A stretch of 64,000 nucleotides of DNA, from contig JAWHQI010000040.1 of NCBI GenBank assembly GCA_033032865.1, positions 11,949,001 through 12,013,000 of the forward strand, written 5' to 3'. Made by a program: the position numbers and the translations under genes. Shown here one piece after another: positions 41,732 through 52,854 of this stretch (within the stretch, counting starts at the first letter, position 1; the number at the start of each line of letters is the position of its first letter). The stretch is from Dactylorhiza incarnata. Its lineage: Eukaryota; Streptophyta; Magnoliopsida; Asparagales; Orchidaceae. The notes under the pieces are model-generated. The model was not told where the DNA came from, searched no databases, and saw only the letters and a list, made by a program, of their open reading frames with translations.

Positions 41732-43272
41732 TGATGAGTCTCATTTATATATATATTTTTGGACTCATTTGGGCTGATATTCTAGTGTTTGCACCACATT
41801 TTAGTCACGTTTTCATTTATATATACTATTCCATGCTTGGTGCACCATTAAGCCCATTTCGGTGTGCAATTGCATTCCTCGTTGTTGGGGGTAAGCACAT
41901 TGTGCTCCCCTTCCCTTCTTTGATGTATTTCTGTGCTGGACGTGTATTCCCAGCTGGTATATCTTGTTTGCAGGTGACTTGATCGTCCCGTTTTCCCCCA
42001 AATGTAATTTCTGTGCATATCGCACGGTCGTGCGTTTCCTTGACGCACGGTCTGCGCGGTCGTGCGTTTGTGTCTGGGAAGAAAATGGAGCGTCGGAGTT
42101 TACTCGTGCGTTTTAACGCACGGGCGAATTCGCCCGTGCGTGAGTAAAACGCACGGTCGACCTGTATATTTGTGATTTCAGAGCGTCGGATTTTACCCGT
42201 GCGTTTGGACGCACGGGCGGCGTTGGTCGTGCGTGAATAAATCGCACGGGCGGCGCAGCGTATTCTACAAGCCATATTTTATCCGTTAATATCGCACGGT
42301 CTGCGCACGATCGTGCGTTCGACCGTGCGTGACCAATTTTCAGTCTGTTTCCTATAAAAAGCAGGAATCGAGGCAGTCAACGGAGGATCGGGAGAGGGAG
42401 GATCGGGAGAGGACGACCGGGAGCGATTCGGAGAGCGGGAAATCTCTTCCTTCCCGCTGCTCTTGAGGGCTGAAGGCTTCCCCTTCATCTCCTCCACCAT
42501 CAAGGCCATTTCCGGTGATTTCCACCTCCATCCTTCCATCCGGGAGCATTAGGAAGCTTCATCCACCATTAGCTCAAGCATTCCTCGCCAAGGAGACCAA
42601 GGAAGCGCTGAAGATCGTAGGAGCGGTGACAGCCTCCTTCGAGCCAAGCTCACCATCTGAGGGCCGAGTCCGGAGAGAGCCCGACAACCTCTCATTCCGG
42701 CCGTGAACCCAAGCCGTGACTTCTTCTTTGTGGTCCTCTCTACCCTTGAATGCTTATACTTCATTTTTGTGTTGTATGAACACGTGTTAAGCTAATCTTA
42801 AGTAGTTTTGCTTTCCTTCATATGCATTGATGTTGTGGTGGCATGAATAGCCCCTTTGTTCCTAGTGATTTTCTGTGATTTGTTGTGGGTGAAGCCACTG
42901 GCAATTGCTAGTGGTGATGTTTTGAGAAGAGGTGTGTGCGACCCTCAACCTTCATAGTGATTTCCCGTCCACGCGCCTTCCGAAGCACGGCATCGCGGCC
43001 GTTGCACCCATCTCGCCGTGCGAAGCGGAGTTTTGACCCGCATCTTTCTTCATTCTGCAATAGCGTAGGAAACCAAATCAAAAACCCCCGTTGTTGCTTA
43101 TTACTCCTTTTAACTGATTTCTTGTTTAGAGCAAATCGTACTACCCAACTTGCGGTCCTTGAGAGATCGATACTTGGGGATAACTTCCCATTTTTATTAC
43201 TTGAGCGACCGGTGCACTGCCGTCGTATCGCATTTCGTGCCTGCTAATTAGCAGTGCCGAAATAGCGCATCA
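41732..43272 (+). repeat. E5 3' LTR
   Basis: 1541 bp, same length as the 5' copy. Only one difference is seen in the first 870 bp, and about eleven in the last 450 bp (42820-43250). It carries the same motif array (42021-42330) and TATA box (42353-42360). Followed by ACTTC. Confidence 0.95.
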
Positions 43273-44613
43273 ACTTCTTCAGATGGATATAGAAGTGCTC
43301 TTTTCGGAGGTTGTCGAAGAGCAATTGAAGGTGTGTGAGGTGCTCTACATGAGTCTGACTGTAAACTAGGATATCATCAAAATAAACCACGAAGAACATG
43401 CCCATGTATAGGAGCAAGATCTTGGTCATCACGCGCATGAAACTACTATGGGCGTTGGATAGCCCAAAAGGCATAACCAACCACTCTTGCAACCCGTCCT
43501 TCGTCTTAAATGTTGTCTTCCATTCATCACGCTCTCTAACCCTGATCTGGTGGTACCCGCTCCGAAGATCAAGCTTTGAAAAGATCTGGGCACCTGACAT
43601 GGTCTCATGGAGGTCATCGAGTCGTGGAATGGGGAATCGATACTTAATCGTGATCTTATTGATAGCACGGCTATCAGCACACATACACCAGGTATCATCC
43701 TTCTTAGGGGTAAGAAGAGCAGGTACGACACATGGACTCAAGCTCTCCCTAATAAACTGCTTTCGTAGTAAGTCGACGATCTGAGTCCGGAGCTCTTCGT
43801 GCTCATCGGGGTTCATATGATAATGTGGAAGATTCGGTAGAGATGAACCTGAAATGATATCGATCGTGTGTTGTATGTCTCGTAGAGGGGGTAGCTCGTC
43901 AGGAAGCTCCTCAGGCAGAACGTCATTGTGCTCATCTAGGAGATGTCGAACATCAGGATGGATGGACTCTAAGTCCATAATGCTCTCCGTATCCTGAGAA
44001 GCAGCAACGACATAAATGAGGCATATATCTAGACTCTCCCGAGTGAACTCACTATGGCGCAGCCGCGCAAGATATGAATAGGTTTAGGGGCACCCATAGT
44101 AACTGAAGGCTCGACCCTCCCCTTCGAGGGATCTCTGGGTTGGGTCGGGGATAATGTGATCTTGCGGCCCTTATCAAAGAAGACACAAGTATTGGACCGT
44201 CCATAACAAGTCACATCCATGTCATAAAGCCAGGGTCTTCCTAGTAAAACATGTGCAACATCCATGGGAATGACGTCGCACCAGACGTTATCCTCGAAGG
44301 AGGCGAGCTGAATAGGAACCAGACATCTCTGGGTGACCTAGATAGCTGTCTTATCTACCCAAACGACTCAATGCGGATGTGGATGAGGCTCTGCCTTAAT
44401 TTTCATGCGCTCAAGCCCCTTCTGGGCTATAATATTCACACAACTATCATTATTGATAGCGAGCTTGTAGGGCCCACCTGCGCTCGGGAAATAAGTGTAG
44501 AAGATAGTTGTCTGCTTCCAATCCTCATCTGCATGGGGGTGCAGTAAGCGGCAGATAACACCCATCTCAAGTGCTCGATCGGCCTCGTCCTCCCATCCTT
44601 CTTCTACGGCCAC
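43273..44613 (-). pseudogene. pol: E4 protease and N-terminal reverse transcriptase
   Basis: Read leftwards from 44613. The protease region has KLAINNDSCVNIIAQKGLE where the family has an IIDxGS motif, so the catalytic Asp is replaced by Asn. After a break, VAHVLLGRPWLYDMDV gives the distal protease motif (44265). RT from about 43978: [70 protein letters not shown] and [11 protein letters not shown], all in one 244-codon frame to 43244. The YFDD catalytic motif is intact. The gene is cut at HLKK by E5 and continues at 35958. Confidence 0.9.
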
Positions 44614-45450
44614 GATGATCTACTCCTCAGGGGGGTCTACAGGATCATATACAAGGTCAGGATCCTCCTCAATAAGTAGATTCCGTGTGGGGCATTGCGC
44701 CGCCACATGGCCTCTACCTTGACATCGATAACACTGGATCCTGGGCTTCGGGGGCCGGTGGCAGTGAAGGTGGTCCTCGTATCAGTGGGAGCACGGGGAG
44801 GCATGTGAGAGGTAGATCCCTGATGTGGGGGCCTCCTAGGGGCAGAGCTATCAGACTGTGAAGTGGGTCGCCTCGGACCTGTAGTGTGTAAGTACTGCTC
44901 GTACTCTAATGCGAGCTGGTAGATCTGCTCGACTTTCTCGAGAGGATGGGGAATAAGCTCCCTACGGATGTCTGCCCGCAGCCCGGACCTAAAGCGGGAG
45001 GCTGTCATGATGTGCTCCTCCTCAACATCACTCCGCACGACAAGCTCATCGAAATGGTCATGTACTCGGCGACAGAAAGGGTGCCTTGTCGTAGAGCTAG
45101 GAGATGTTCTAGGAGCTGGCTACGGTACGAAGCGGGGAGATATTTTTCTTTAAGTCTCTGCTTCATATCGGTCCATCGGGTCATGGGGCCGAGGCCTTCT
45201 CTATCTAGAGAGCGCTCCAAACTCGTCCAGTAAACTTTGGCCCGCTCAATTAATTTCATTTTGGCAAACCTTACTCGCTTATCATTGCTCATCTCAAACC
45301 AATCAAAGTAGTTGTCCATTTCCATTCAACCAATCGCTAAATGCCTTAGGATCTAACTTCCCATCAAAGGATGGGGCATCGATCCGAATACGGCGGGAAA
45401 TGTCATCCTCATAACCTCTGGAGGCATCATAGTTGTAGTTCTGGAGTTTG
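44614..45450 (-). pseudogene. gag: E4 gag, C-terminal part
   Basis: Read leftwards from about 45440: YNYDASRGYEDDISRR, IDAPSFDGKLDPKAFSDWL, MDNYFDWFEMSNDKRVRFAK, TDMKQRLKEKYLPASYRSQL, SRFRSGLRADIRREL, then a zinc knuckle CYRCQGRGHVAAQC at about 44732-44691, reached after a frameshift near 44760. This is the capsid-type gag of the same general group as E1. Its N-terminal part lies beyond the E6 insertion. Confidence 0.85.
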
Positions 45451-48400
45451 ATCAAGTTTATAAATGAGCCCATAATCAAGTGTGCCTTTAAGATATCGAA
45501 CGATGCGGTGGACAGAAAGAAGATGGCATTTTGTAGGCTTCTCCATAAAATGCACAATCTGATTTACAGCGTGAGCAATATCTGGTCGGGTGTTTGTAAA
45601 TACATTAGTGAGCCAACACATGATCTGTAGTCAGTAGCATTCACAGGTTCCTCATGATTATCTATTCTCAACACCTCATTTGTTGATGATGGTGTTAATG
45701 TGGCATTGCATGGATCAAACTGGTTTTTTTTTTCAACAAATCCGCAGCAAATTTATGTTGAGATGGAAAGATACCTGAACGCGACTGAGCCACTTGGATA
45801 CCAAGAAAGTATGTCATAAGACCCAAGTCAGTCATATCATATATCACTTGCATTGATCGTCTGAACTCATGTATCATGGTTGGTGAGCTACCCGTCACAA
45901 GTATATCATCAACATACAGTCCAATCATAAGTTGCTTAGCTCCATTGGATTTTAGATATAAGGAGGGCTCATTAGCACAACGATAAAACCCTTGAGCAAT
46001 GAGATATTGATCTATGTTGTCATTCCATGCCCTTGGAACTTGCTTTAACCCATACAATGTCTTATGTAACAGGTATACTTTGTTCCCCTCTGGACCTTGT
46101 TGTACAAATCCCTTGGGTTGTTCTACATAAATTTCTTCTTTCAAGATGTCATTAAGAAACGCGGCTTAAACATCTAGATGATATACAGTCCAATTTTGTT
46201 GCGCACCATTAGTTAAGAGGAGTCGAATGGTATCCATTCGCACTACTGGTGCAAAGGTGTATGTATAATCGATACCATGTCTTTGGGAAAAGCCCTTGAC
46301 CACAAGTCGTGCTTTATGTTTGGATATTTTTCCTTTGTCTGTATATTTGGTCTTAAGTATCCACTTCAACCGAATTGGCGTTTTGTTTGGGGGAAGCTCC
46401 ACTAGTGTCCATGTCCCATTTTTTTTGTATTGTGTCTCACTCTTTTTGCATAGTTGCTTGCTACATATTGGATTTGTGCAAGCTACTTCATAAGCAACAG
46501 GGGACGAACATATCAAGGACATTTCTGTCTCTTGATAGATATCCTAGAGGCTGCGTGTTTTAGGTGGCAATGAGGAAGGAGAACTGGGCTCTCTAGACAG
46601 CTGGTCTTGAGAGCTATCTTCCCTGTGCTCATTTGAATTGATCTAGATGGGGTATGTTACATGCTCAACCGTCAATTACGAGAGATAATGAGCTTCTTAG
46701 TTAAGGGATTGAACAATCTATAAGCTTTAGACTGTTCACTATACCCTACAAAAATATATTTCTCACTTTTTTGTTCAAATTTGTCTCTCCCTTCTGCTGG
46801 CTTTAGAGAATAAGCAAGACAACCAAATGTTCTTAAGTGTTGTACAGAGAGTTCTCTTTGCTTCAGTTGTTCATAGGGTGTAGAGTTTCTGATATAGCTT
46901 TTGCCTTTTGGTGGTACCCTATTTAAGATATAAACGGCTGTTTGTGTGGCTTCAGCCCAAAACACTTTAGGCATATGTTTAGCTAACAGCAAGGCTCGAG
47001 CCATTTCAACAATGGTTCGGTTTCTCCTCTCTACAACACTGTTCTGTTGAAGGGCTCTGCGTGCTGTTAGTTCATGTTTTATACCATCTTGTTGACAAAA
47101 GGTAGAAAATTGTTGTGAGGTAAATTCACCCTCTCTGTCCGTTCGGAATGTCTTAATAGATAGTCCCAGTTGGACCTCCACTTCATTCCTGAAGATTACA
47201 AAGGTTGCATACGCTTCACTCTTAGTTGTTAAATGATAAAGCCACATTTAGCATGAATAGTCATCTACAAGAAGGAAAAAAGTACCTTTTACCTCCATAG
47301 GATGGAGTTGAAGCTGGACCCCATAAGTCCCCATGAATTAATTGTAAAGTTGTTTAGACTTCACTGAGCTATGAGTAGAAAAAGGTAATTGTTCTGCTTT
47401 ACTGAAGGCGCAGTCTTCACATAATACGTTTGCTTGTTTTGTGAATACAGGTAATCCTGAGACGAGAGCATTTTCTTTCATTCCTTTAATAGCATGCCAA
47501 TGTAAATGGCCTAGCCGATGATCCCAAAGCATGATAGGAGAAAGACTCTCAATTTTGAAAGCATACTAATCCACATCAGTCATTTGAAGTATAAAGAGCC
47601 GATTTGCGGTTAGCTTAGCTGAGGCTAAGATGTTTCCTGTAGCTTCTTGTTGTATGCAGCAGCCTAATTTATTGAAGGTAAGGGTATAGCCTTTGTCGAC
47701 TAACTGCCCTACGCTTAACAAGTTCTGTTGCAAGGAGGGTACATAACATACATCTTGGATGACCTTAGTTTCGCAAGATTGTATTTGGACCGTAATAGAT
47801 CCTTTACCTTCAATTTGCGTTATGGCACCATTTCCTAACAAAACTTGAGCTTTAGCTGATTCATCTAAATGTGTAAATTGTGTTTTGTTAGGTGGCATAT
47901 GTGATGTGCAGCCACTATCAAGATACCAATGCGTTCCTTTTGTTGCTTGCTCAGCAAAGGGTGTGAAAAACAACTCTATATTTTGATTGTTTACTTCAGT
48001 TACTTTTGCCTCCTTGGCAGAATGATTGGGAATGCGGCAGTACTTTTGGGACTATTTTACTATCTTCAATCGTATCGCCGCAGCTTCGAATTTGATTCAT
48101 TATATGCAGTGTTCTTGCTAGTAAATCCTCCACTTTTTCACCTGGTTTCATGGCTAAAGTTTCAAAGGCATGCCAAGCATTTTGTAATTTTAGAGCTACT
48201 ACTTTCTCATCTCCTTTAAGCTCTTCGCGAATAATATCCCATGCCTCTTAGCAGTTGCATATCCCATAATACGCGGGAAAATAGCTTTGGAGACACCTTG
48301 AAAGATCATGCATATAGCACGTGCGTCTTTTTATGTTTCTTCATCTGATATTTTAGGTTCTTTTGTAGTTTCAAGTATTTTACCTGTGGTAGACGCAGCT

Positions 48401-48536
48401 GGTCCATTTGAGCAATATCCCAAAGACCTTGTGAAAGAAAGACAGCTCGCATATGCATACTCCAGAAATCATATTTCTGTCCATTAAAAATTGGAATATA
48501 GGTTTGTGAGAGAGAAAAGGTAGAGGAAGTTGTCAT
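45451..48536 (-). pseudogene. gag-pol: E6 gag-pol, decayed and 3'-truncated
   Basis: Read leftwards: gag from ATG at 48536 (MTTSSTFSLSQTYIPIFNG, MHMRAVFLSQGLWDI), later gag with PRIMGYATA; protease HWYLDSGCTSHM (about 47930) with Asp present; GAG-pre-integrase DHRLGHLHWHAIKG and CEDCAFSKA (47530-47400); integrase with FRTDREGEF (second Asp) and NSVVERRNRTI (Glu) at 47247-46672; RT with WILKTKY, ARLVVKGFSQRHGIDYTYTFAPV, EIYVEQPKGF, LYGLKQVPRAW and GLYVDDILVTG (45900); then ARPDIAHAV-type sequence and YLKGTLDYGLIYK, where it ends. First catalytic Asp of integrase not found. Several stops and shifts. Style resembles the Tork/Tnt1 branch of copia (inference). Confidence 0.88.
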
Positions 48537-48567
48537 GATCTTTAATGATGGCTTGTACAGAATCTAA

Positions 48568-48579
48568 GCTCTGATACCA
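48568..48579 (-). other. E6 primer-binding site (initiator-Met tRNA type)
   Basis: Plus-strand GCTCTGATACCA, that is TGGTATCAGAGC on the element strand, one base inside the 5' LTR border at 48581. Confidence 0.9.
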
Positions 48580-48580
48580 G

Positions 48581-48887
48581 TGATGTGATACAAGAAATAA
48601 TAAGCTGTGAAGATCCAATACACAAAGCTTACTGTTTTACTGGTTTTGGTTTTATTTCAGCATGAGTTTAAGTATTACACAAATGGGCTTTTATAAGAGC
48701 CCGGTAAACGGTGGCCTGCCTTTAGCATTTACACGAGATAAAAACAGATAGTACAGATTTGTTTTACAATACAAAAGATAATGTTGCTTTTGTCTTTGTC
48801 AAGTGTCGTCTTCCAGATTCCTGATGACGCACTGTGTTGTGTCGTTGCTAGGTAGAATGGCGGCTTAGGTCAACACCTGCTTCAACA
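48581..48887 (-). repeat. E6 5' LTR
   Basis: On the element strand it begins TGTTGAAGCAGG and ends TATCACATCA, about 307 bp, with a TTATAAAAGCCC promoter motif near 48690. The outer end could also be 48890 since TGTTGTTG offers two TG starts. Confidence 0.75.
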
Positions 48888-49408
48888 ACAATAGTGACCC
48901 ATATAGTCATCTCGATCATAATGGTATCGAGTGTCCTGACCGTGATGATCTCTACGCGGTGGGTACAGAGGCGGAGGTTGTTCTTATGCGGGAGGAAGAG
49001 CCCGGACCCCATTGGGGCTCCTAAAACGATCGTTGGCTACCCCAGGGGACTCCTGGGCGGGCAGGGGAGCCTGTGCAATTGGGTTGTGGAATATACGATC
49101 TGGGGTGTATGCAGAAGTAGGAGTTCTACCTCTTTCACGACAATCCTCACGTTAGACAACTTGTGGCCTAATGGACCTCACCGGATTGGGAAACTTACTG
49201 GACTCTAGATCCTCTACTCTAGTGGTGAGGTTTTGAAACTGCTCTCGAATATCGTGTGTAATTGTGCGCACACTTGATCGAATCGATCCTCCAAAATTTT
49301 TTGGAGATTAGGCATTAACATGTCAGTGTTAGAACTGGTAGTGGCCTAACTGTGTTGCGGAGTTGACTTCGACATTGAACGCCTATATGCCTTACCGTTA
49401 CGTAGCAT
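48888..49408 (-). pseudogene. gag: E4 gag, N-terminal part
   Basis: ATG at 49408 (minus) gives MLRNGKAYRRSMSKSTPQ followed by a stop; after it, LMPNLQKILEDRFDQV (helical) and, after more stops and shifts, an Asp/Arg/Tyr-rich stretch up to the E6 border. The start lies only about 20 bp from the primer site. This N-terminal Arg/Asn-rich MxRNGxxxRR opening is common in this Ty3 gag group. Confidence 0.65.
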
Positions 49409-49427
49409 GCAATGTAGTCCAACCTGG

Positions 49428-49439
49428 GCTCTGATACCA
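49428..49439 (-). other. E4 primer-binding site (initiator-Met tRNA type)
   Basis: Plus-strand GCTCTGATACCA immediately left of the LTR start at 49443, fixing E4 orientation as minus. Confidence 0.93.
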
Positions 49440-49442
49440 AAC

Positions 49443-51013
49443 TGACGTGGGGTAAGGCTCTAGATGAAAACTAAGGCTAGATGCAAGTGCAAATGCAAAG
49501 TCCGGTGAATTCAAACTTGCAAAACAATATTTGTACACCATATAACTAGATTTTCTTCACAATTGAATTAAAGCAATTTAATATTAAGGTAACAAAGAGA
49601 AGCGTATGAGCGCGAGAGTGCATGAAAGCAAATACTATTTAAATAGTAAATCACAAAGACGAAACGACTGAAGGAAAACTTACAAACCAATATCTCTACA
49701 AGTAGAGAACAATCACGAGATTCAACGGTAAAGAAATCAACACACAAACCTTGATTACCACTACTATAAAGAGAGGAGGGTTGGAGGCACTTTAAGAGGG
49801 CTGCCCGGAACAGATTTCAGCGATAAACAACTCAGGGTTACTGTTCTGGAAGTTTGGACAGCAACCCGAGGATTTGGGGAAAGTCCTGGGGTGAATTCTT
49901 GGATTGGCTTTGTTGTCCTGGACAACAGGAGATGAATTCCTGCATAAGGAATCGGGTGGCAGGGAGTGGGGAAGGATTGTTTGAGGCTCCATGTGAGGGA
50001 AGAAGGCAGGGAGGGGGATGGATTGTTTGTGGCTCCACGTGATGGAAGAAGGCAGGGAGGGGCTCGGCAAAGCAGCAGACAGAGGGGCCTATAGCAGGAA
50101 GGAGGGGCGGCAGGGAGTGGGAGGGGCCAGGGAGAGTTGGCCCGGTTCAGTAAATGAATGGGGGAGTGGTTTGGTTAATTTGGAGTTGTGGGTTGAGGTT
50201 TCACGTGGGGGTTGAGAGAGGTTTGAGGAGAGGGAGTGGCTTCTATAACGTGGGGATGGTGGGAGGGCATTATGGCTTGAAATTAGGAAATAACTCCTTT
50301 AATTTAGGAGGTGGGGTTAGTGGGGTGGTTAGAGGTAGTTATGGTGGTTATGGGTAGTGGTGGAGGGTGGTGGCTGGTGGTGGCCGGAGGTGGTTGTCGG
50401 TGGTGGTAGAGGTCGCCGGAGACATTTTCTGGCGATCGCCGAAAAACACTAAATGATGAAAATGGGTATGGGAGGTGTACGAGGACCACCGGAGATGGAC
50501 GGAGACGAACTCCGGTGATCGTTGGAGATGTTTTATGGGATGACTTTTTTTTGGTGGTGGGGATCTTTGGGGTGGTGGCTCCACGACGAGAAATTGGAAT
50601 GGAGGATGGAGATGGTGTGGCCGGCCTCTGGTAAAGGAAGGGCAGCACCCCTTAGGTCGGCTGTTGTAGTCCAGGGAAGGGCCGGTTGTTTGTTGCAATG
50701 GGAGAAAGAATGTGTGGCTGCGACTTGCTGTAGAGCTAGACAGTTTCAACCAAATGGGGGGGTGGAGGGTGGTGGGATGTCGGCTGCTACAGTCCAGAGA
50801 AGGAGGGGGCGGTTGTAACAGGGAATAGGGGAAGGAGATGGTTGCTACAATGAAGTGGGGTTGGGTGGAGGGATGGATTGGCCAGACTCCTGAAGGGAGA
50901 ATAAGGCATGGCCAGCCAAGTGTATGGAGGAGAGAGTAAATCCGGGCTTCGCACCCGGAGTCGGCTTCAGCACCGAAGTGATCAAGGATTGTGATTATAA
51001 ACTCCAATCTTCA
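49443..51013 (-). repeat. E4 5' LTR, main part
   Basis: Matches 31757-33290 of the 3' LTR with many small differences, including extra sequence at about 49905-49980. It breaks off after CTTCAACA; the remainder of the LTR is 52669-52854. The TATA-containing segment present twice in the 3' LTR is missing here. Confidence 0.9.
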
Positions 51014-52668
51014 ACATAAGGAGATTCCTCAAGGACCGTGCACTTTCTTCTCGCACGGTCAGTTTTGACTGTGTGTGAACAAAAATACACGAGCAGGGCA
51101 GCCTTGTTGTGGATTGACTGATGTGCCGAATTTTGACACCGTTTTTCTTTTAATATTATCCTTCGCGCAAGATCGAAGCGCACGAATGTGTGCCAGACCG
51201 TGCGTGACCAAATTTCTGCCTTACTTTCTATTTAAGCTGCATTTTAAGACTTTTTAAGTAGATCCAGATTTTTATCCGAGGAAACCCTAAGGGGTTTAGC
51301 TCCAACTCCAGTTCTTCTTCTCCAGCAGTTGGGGCTTTGCCCTAGGCCACCTCCCATCATCCTAAGCTTCAAGGAATGAGAATATAGCTCAAGATCATCG
51401 CCAAGCAAGGAGATCCTCGCATTTGACGTGGTCGGATGGTATGACCAGAGAAGTCGGGTACATTAGGAGGTGGTGACAGCCCTCTCGGACCCCGGATGTA
51501 GTTGATGATTAAAGATTGGATGCGGATTGACAACACGGTGGCTTCTATCTTCAATCTACAGTAAGCATTTGGATTCGGTTGTATCTTATGCCTCTTTCTC
51601 TGCTTAATTAGATGTGTATTAGTATTTTCTCCATATTATTGATGATGTTTGCACAATAAACATTCATGTGCTGAACTTTTATTTCATGTTTATGAAATCT
51701 TGTTGAATGTTTATTAGTTGCTTGAGGTGTGCTCTATTAAGCTCGTCGAGAGAGAGAGAGGGAGAGAGTAGAGATCTGTTGATTTCTGTTCAGTTGGCAA
51801 AGCGCTGATGGAGTTTGAGATGAGAAGCGAAGAGGTGTTTGCGACTCTCAATCTCACCTTCTTAAGAGAAGCGGTGAAGGCGACCCGCAAGGTAGAGCTT
51901 AGCTTTGTTAAGTCCGTGGCGATGCGGAGAAGGCGACCCACAATTTCCTTTCTTGCATTTCCACTCCGTTAAACAACAACAACCCCCCCCCCCTTTGTTT
52001 TTATAAAATGTTACCATTAATTCTTAACTCTAAAAATGCATCCGACGCTGCATTCCTTGAGAGATCGATACTCGGGGAATCACTCCTCGTTTTATAATAC
52101 ATGAACGATCGGTGCACTTGCCGTTTCGTGCCACAGTCTCTCTCCCGCCTATAGCGGCGTGCTAGATTTGCGCATCATGTTTTTTGGCGCCGTTGTTAGG
52201 GAATACAGCTACGATTGTGTTTTTAGTAGAGAAAGAATTGATTGTGAAGGTTTCTTTTCTTTGGTGATTGTTGCAAGTTTATTTTGACTTAAGTCTTGAA
52301 TGAGTCCCCTTGGTTTGTGTGCGGTGGATGGTTTCAGCATAATTGGATTCTCCATGAAGAATACGAACATATGATGTCTTATTTGCCACAACCTCCGCAA
52401 CCACAAAATGAGGACACATCTTATTTGGAGGAAACCTTTTTCCAATTTTCACGATCTATTCTAAAATGTTTTGAAACACGGCAGGAAGCCATTAATCAAT
52501 TAACTAAGAAGGCTGAGATCTTGACATCTCTTACCTTGGCTGTGTTTCAAGCACCCCCTCCAGTCAAGATACCCTAGCAACTGGAACCTGAAAATTCCCT
52601 CGCTCTATTGCAGAATTATTTACCTATCACCGAATTGGTGGAAGCAGAGGAATCTCCTTATGTTGGAG
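51014..52668 (+). mobile_element. E8: Athila-like LTR and leader fragment inside the E4 5' LTR
   Basis: Plus-strand fragment related to E5: GACCGTGCAC, GCACGGTC and GACCGTGCGTGACC motifs (51034-51210), then the block TTGAGAGATCGATACTCGGG (about 52058), a GATCGGTGCAC block, and an end at GCGCATCA (52178) followed by an Athila-type primer site TGGCGCCGTTGTTAGGGA (52185-52202). A leader of about 90 codons (52296-52577, IHE-free, with YLPQPPQPQNEDTSY) and a short tail follow, then E4 LTR resumes. No gag capsid, no second LTR and no target duplication; part of the E4 LTR is also missing at the junction, so deletion accompanied or followed insertion. Confidence 0.75.
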
Positions 52669-52854
52669 AATAAGGCTATGATTGGCCGAACACTCCGACT
52701 CAAATAAAACAAAAATTACAACTCAAAATAAAAAATGACAAGAGACGAAAATACAAAGGTTGTTAAGCCGCTCGAAATGAGCGGTCCCGATCGTCACTGC
52801 GCCCCTGGTCGTCGTGAGTAGACCCGAACGGGTCGGGCGGGCTGCTCCTCATCA
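52669..52854 (-). repeat. E4 5' LTR, outer part
   Basis: Matches 33432-33618 and ends GCTCCTCATCA, followed by TTTTG. On the element strand this is the LTR start. Confidence 0.92.

Larger units (their letters stand above)
35959..43272 (+). mobile_element. E5: Athila-like gag-protease-only LTR element (TR-GAG type)
   Basis: 7314 bp, two 1541-bp LTRs (TGATGAG...GCGCATCA), ACTTC duplications, an Asp-tRNA-type primer site, one intact gag-protease gene and about 2 kb of 3' non-coding DNA ending in a polypurine tract (TAGGGGTG, 41724-41731). There is no RT, RNase H, integrase or envelope-like sequence. LTR differences are about a dozen by eye (0.8 percent), so it is the youngest datable insertion here. 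Because the gag gene is intact while pol is absent, it probably moved with enzymes from an autonomous Athila relative. Non-autonomous plant elements keeping only gag are known as TR-GAG elements. Confidence 0.93.
45451..48887 (-). mobile_element. E6: truncated Ty1/copia element inside E4 gag
   Basis: Minus-strand copia element with its 5' LTR (48581-48887), primer site and gag to RT. It stops within the RNase H region near 45450; there is no RNase H C-terminus and no 3' LTR, so either the 3' end was deleted or the cDNA was incomplete. No target duplication is identifiable. The surrounding E4 gag resumes on both sides. Confidence 0.85.
31757..52854 (-). mobile_element. E4: chromodomain-bearing Ty3 element enlarged by three nested insertions
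   Basis: Minus-strand element of 21.1 kb. Its 3' LTR is 31757-33618 and its 5' LTR is 49443-51013 plus 52669-52854. LTR ends (on its own strand) are TGATG and CTACGTCA or CCACGTCA. Primer site at 49428-49439, polypurine tract at 33619-33632. Between them lie gag, protease, RT, RNase H, integrase and a chromodomain remnant. E5 interrupts RT, E6 interrupts gag and E8 interrupts the 5' LTR. Without inserts it would be roughly 8-9 kb. The coding region has several stops and lost catalytic residues, so it is dead and older than E5. Confidence 0.93.
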
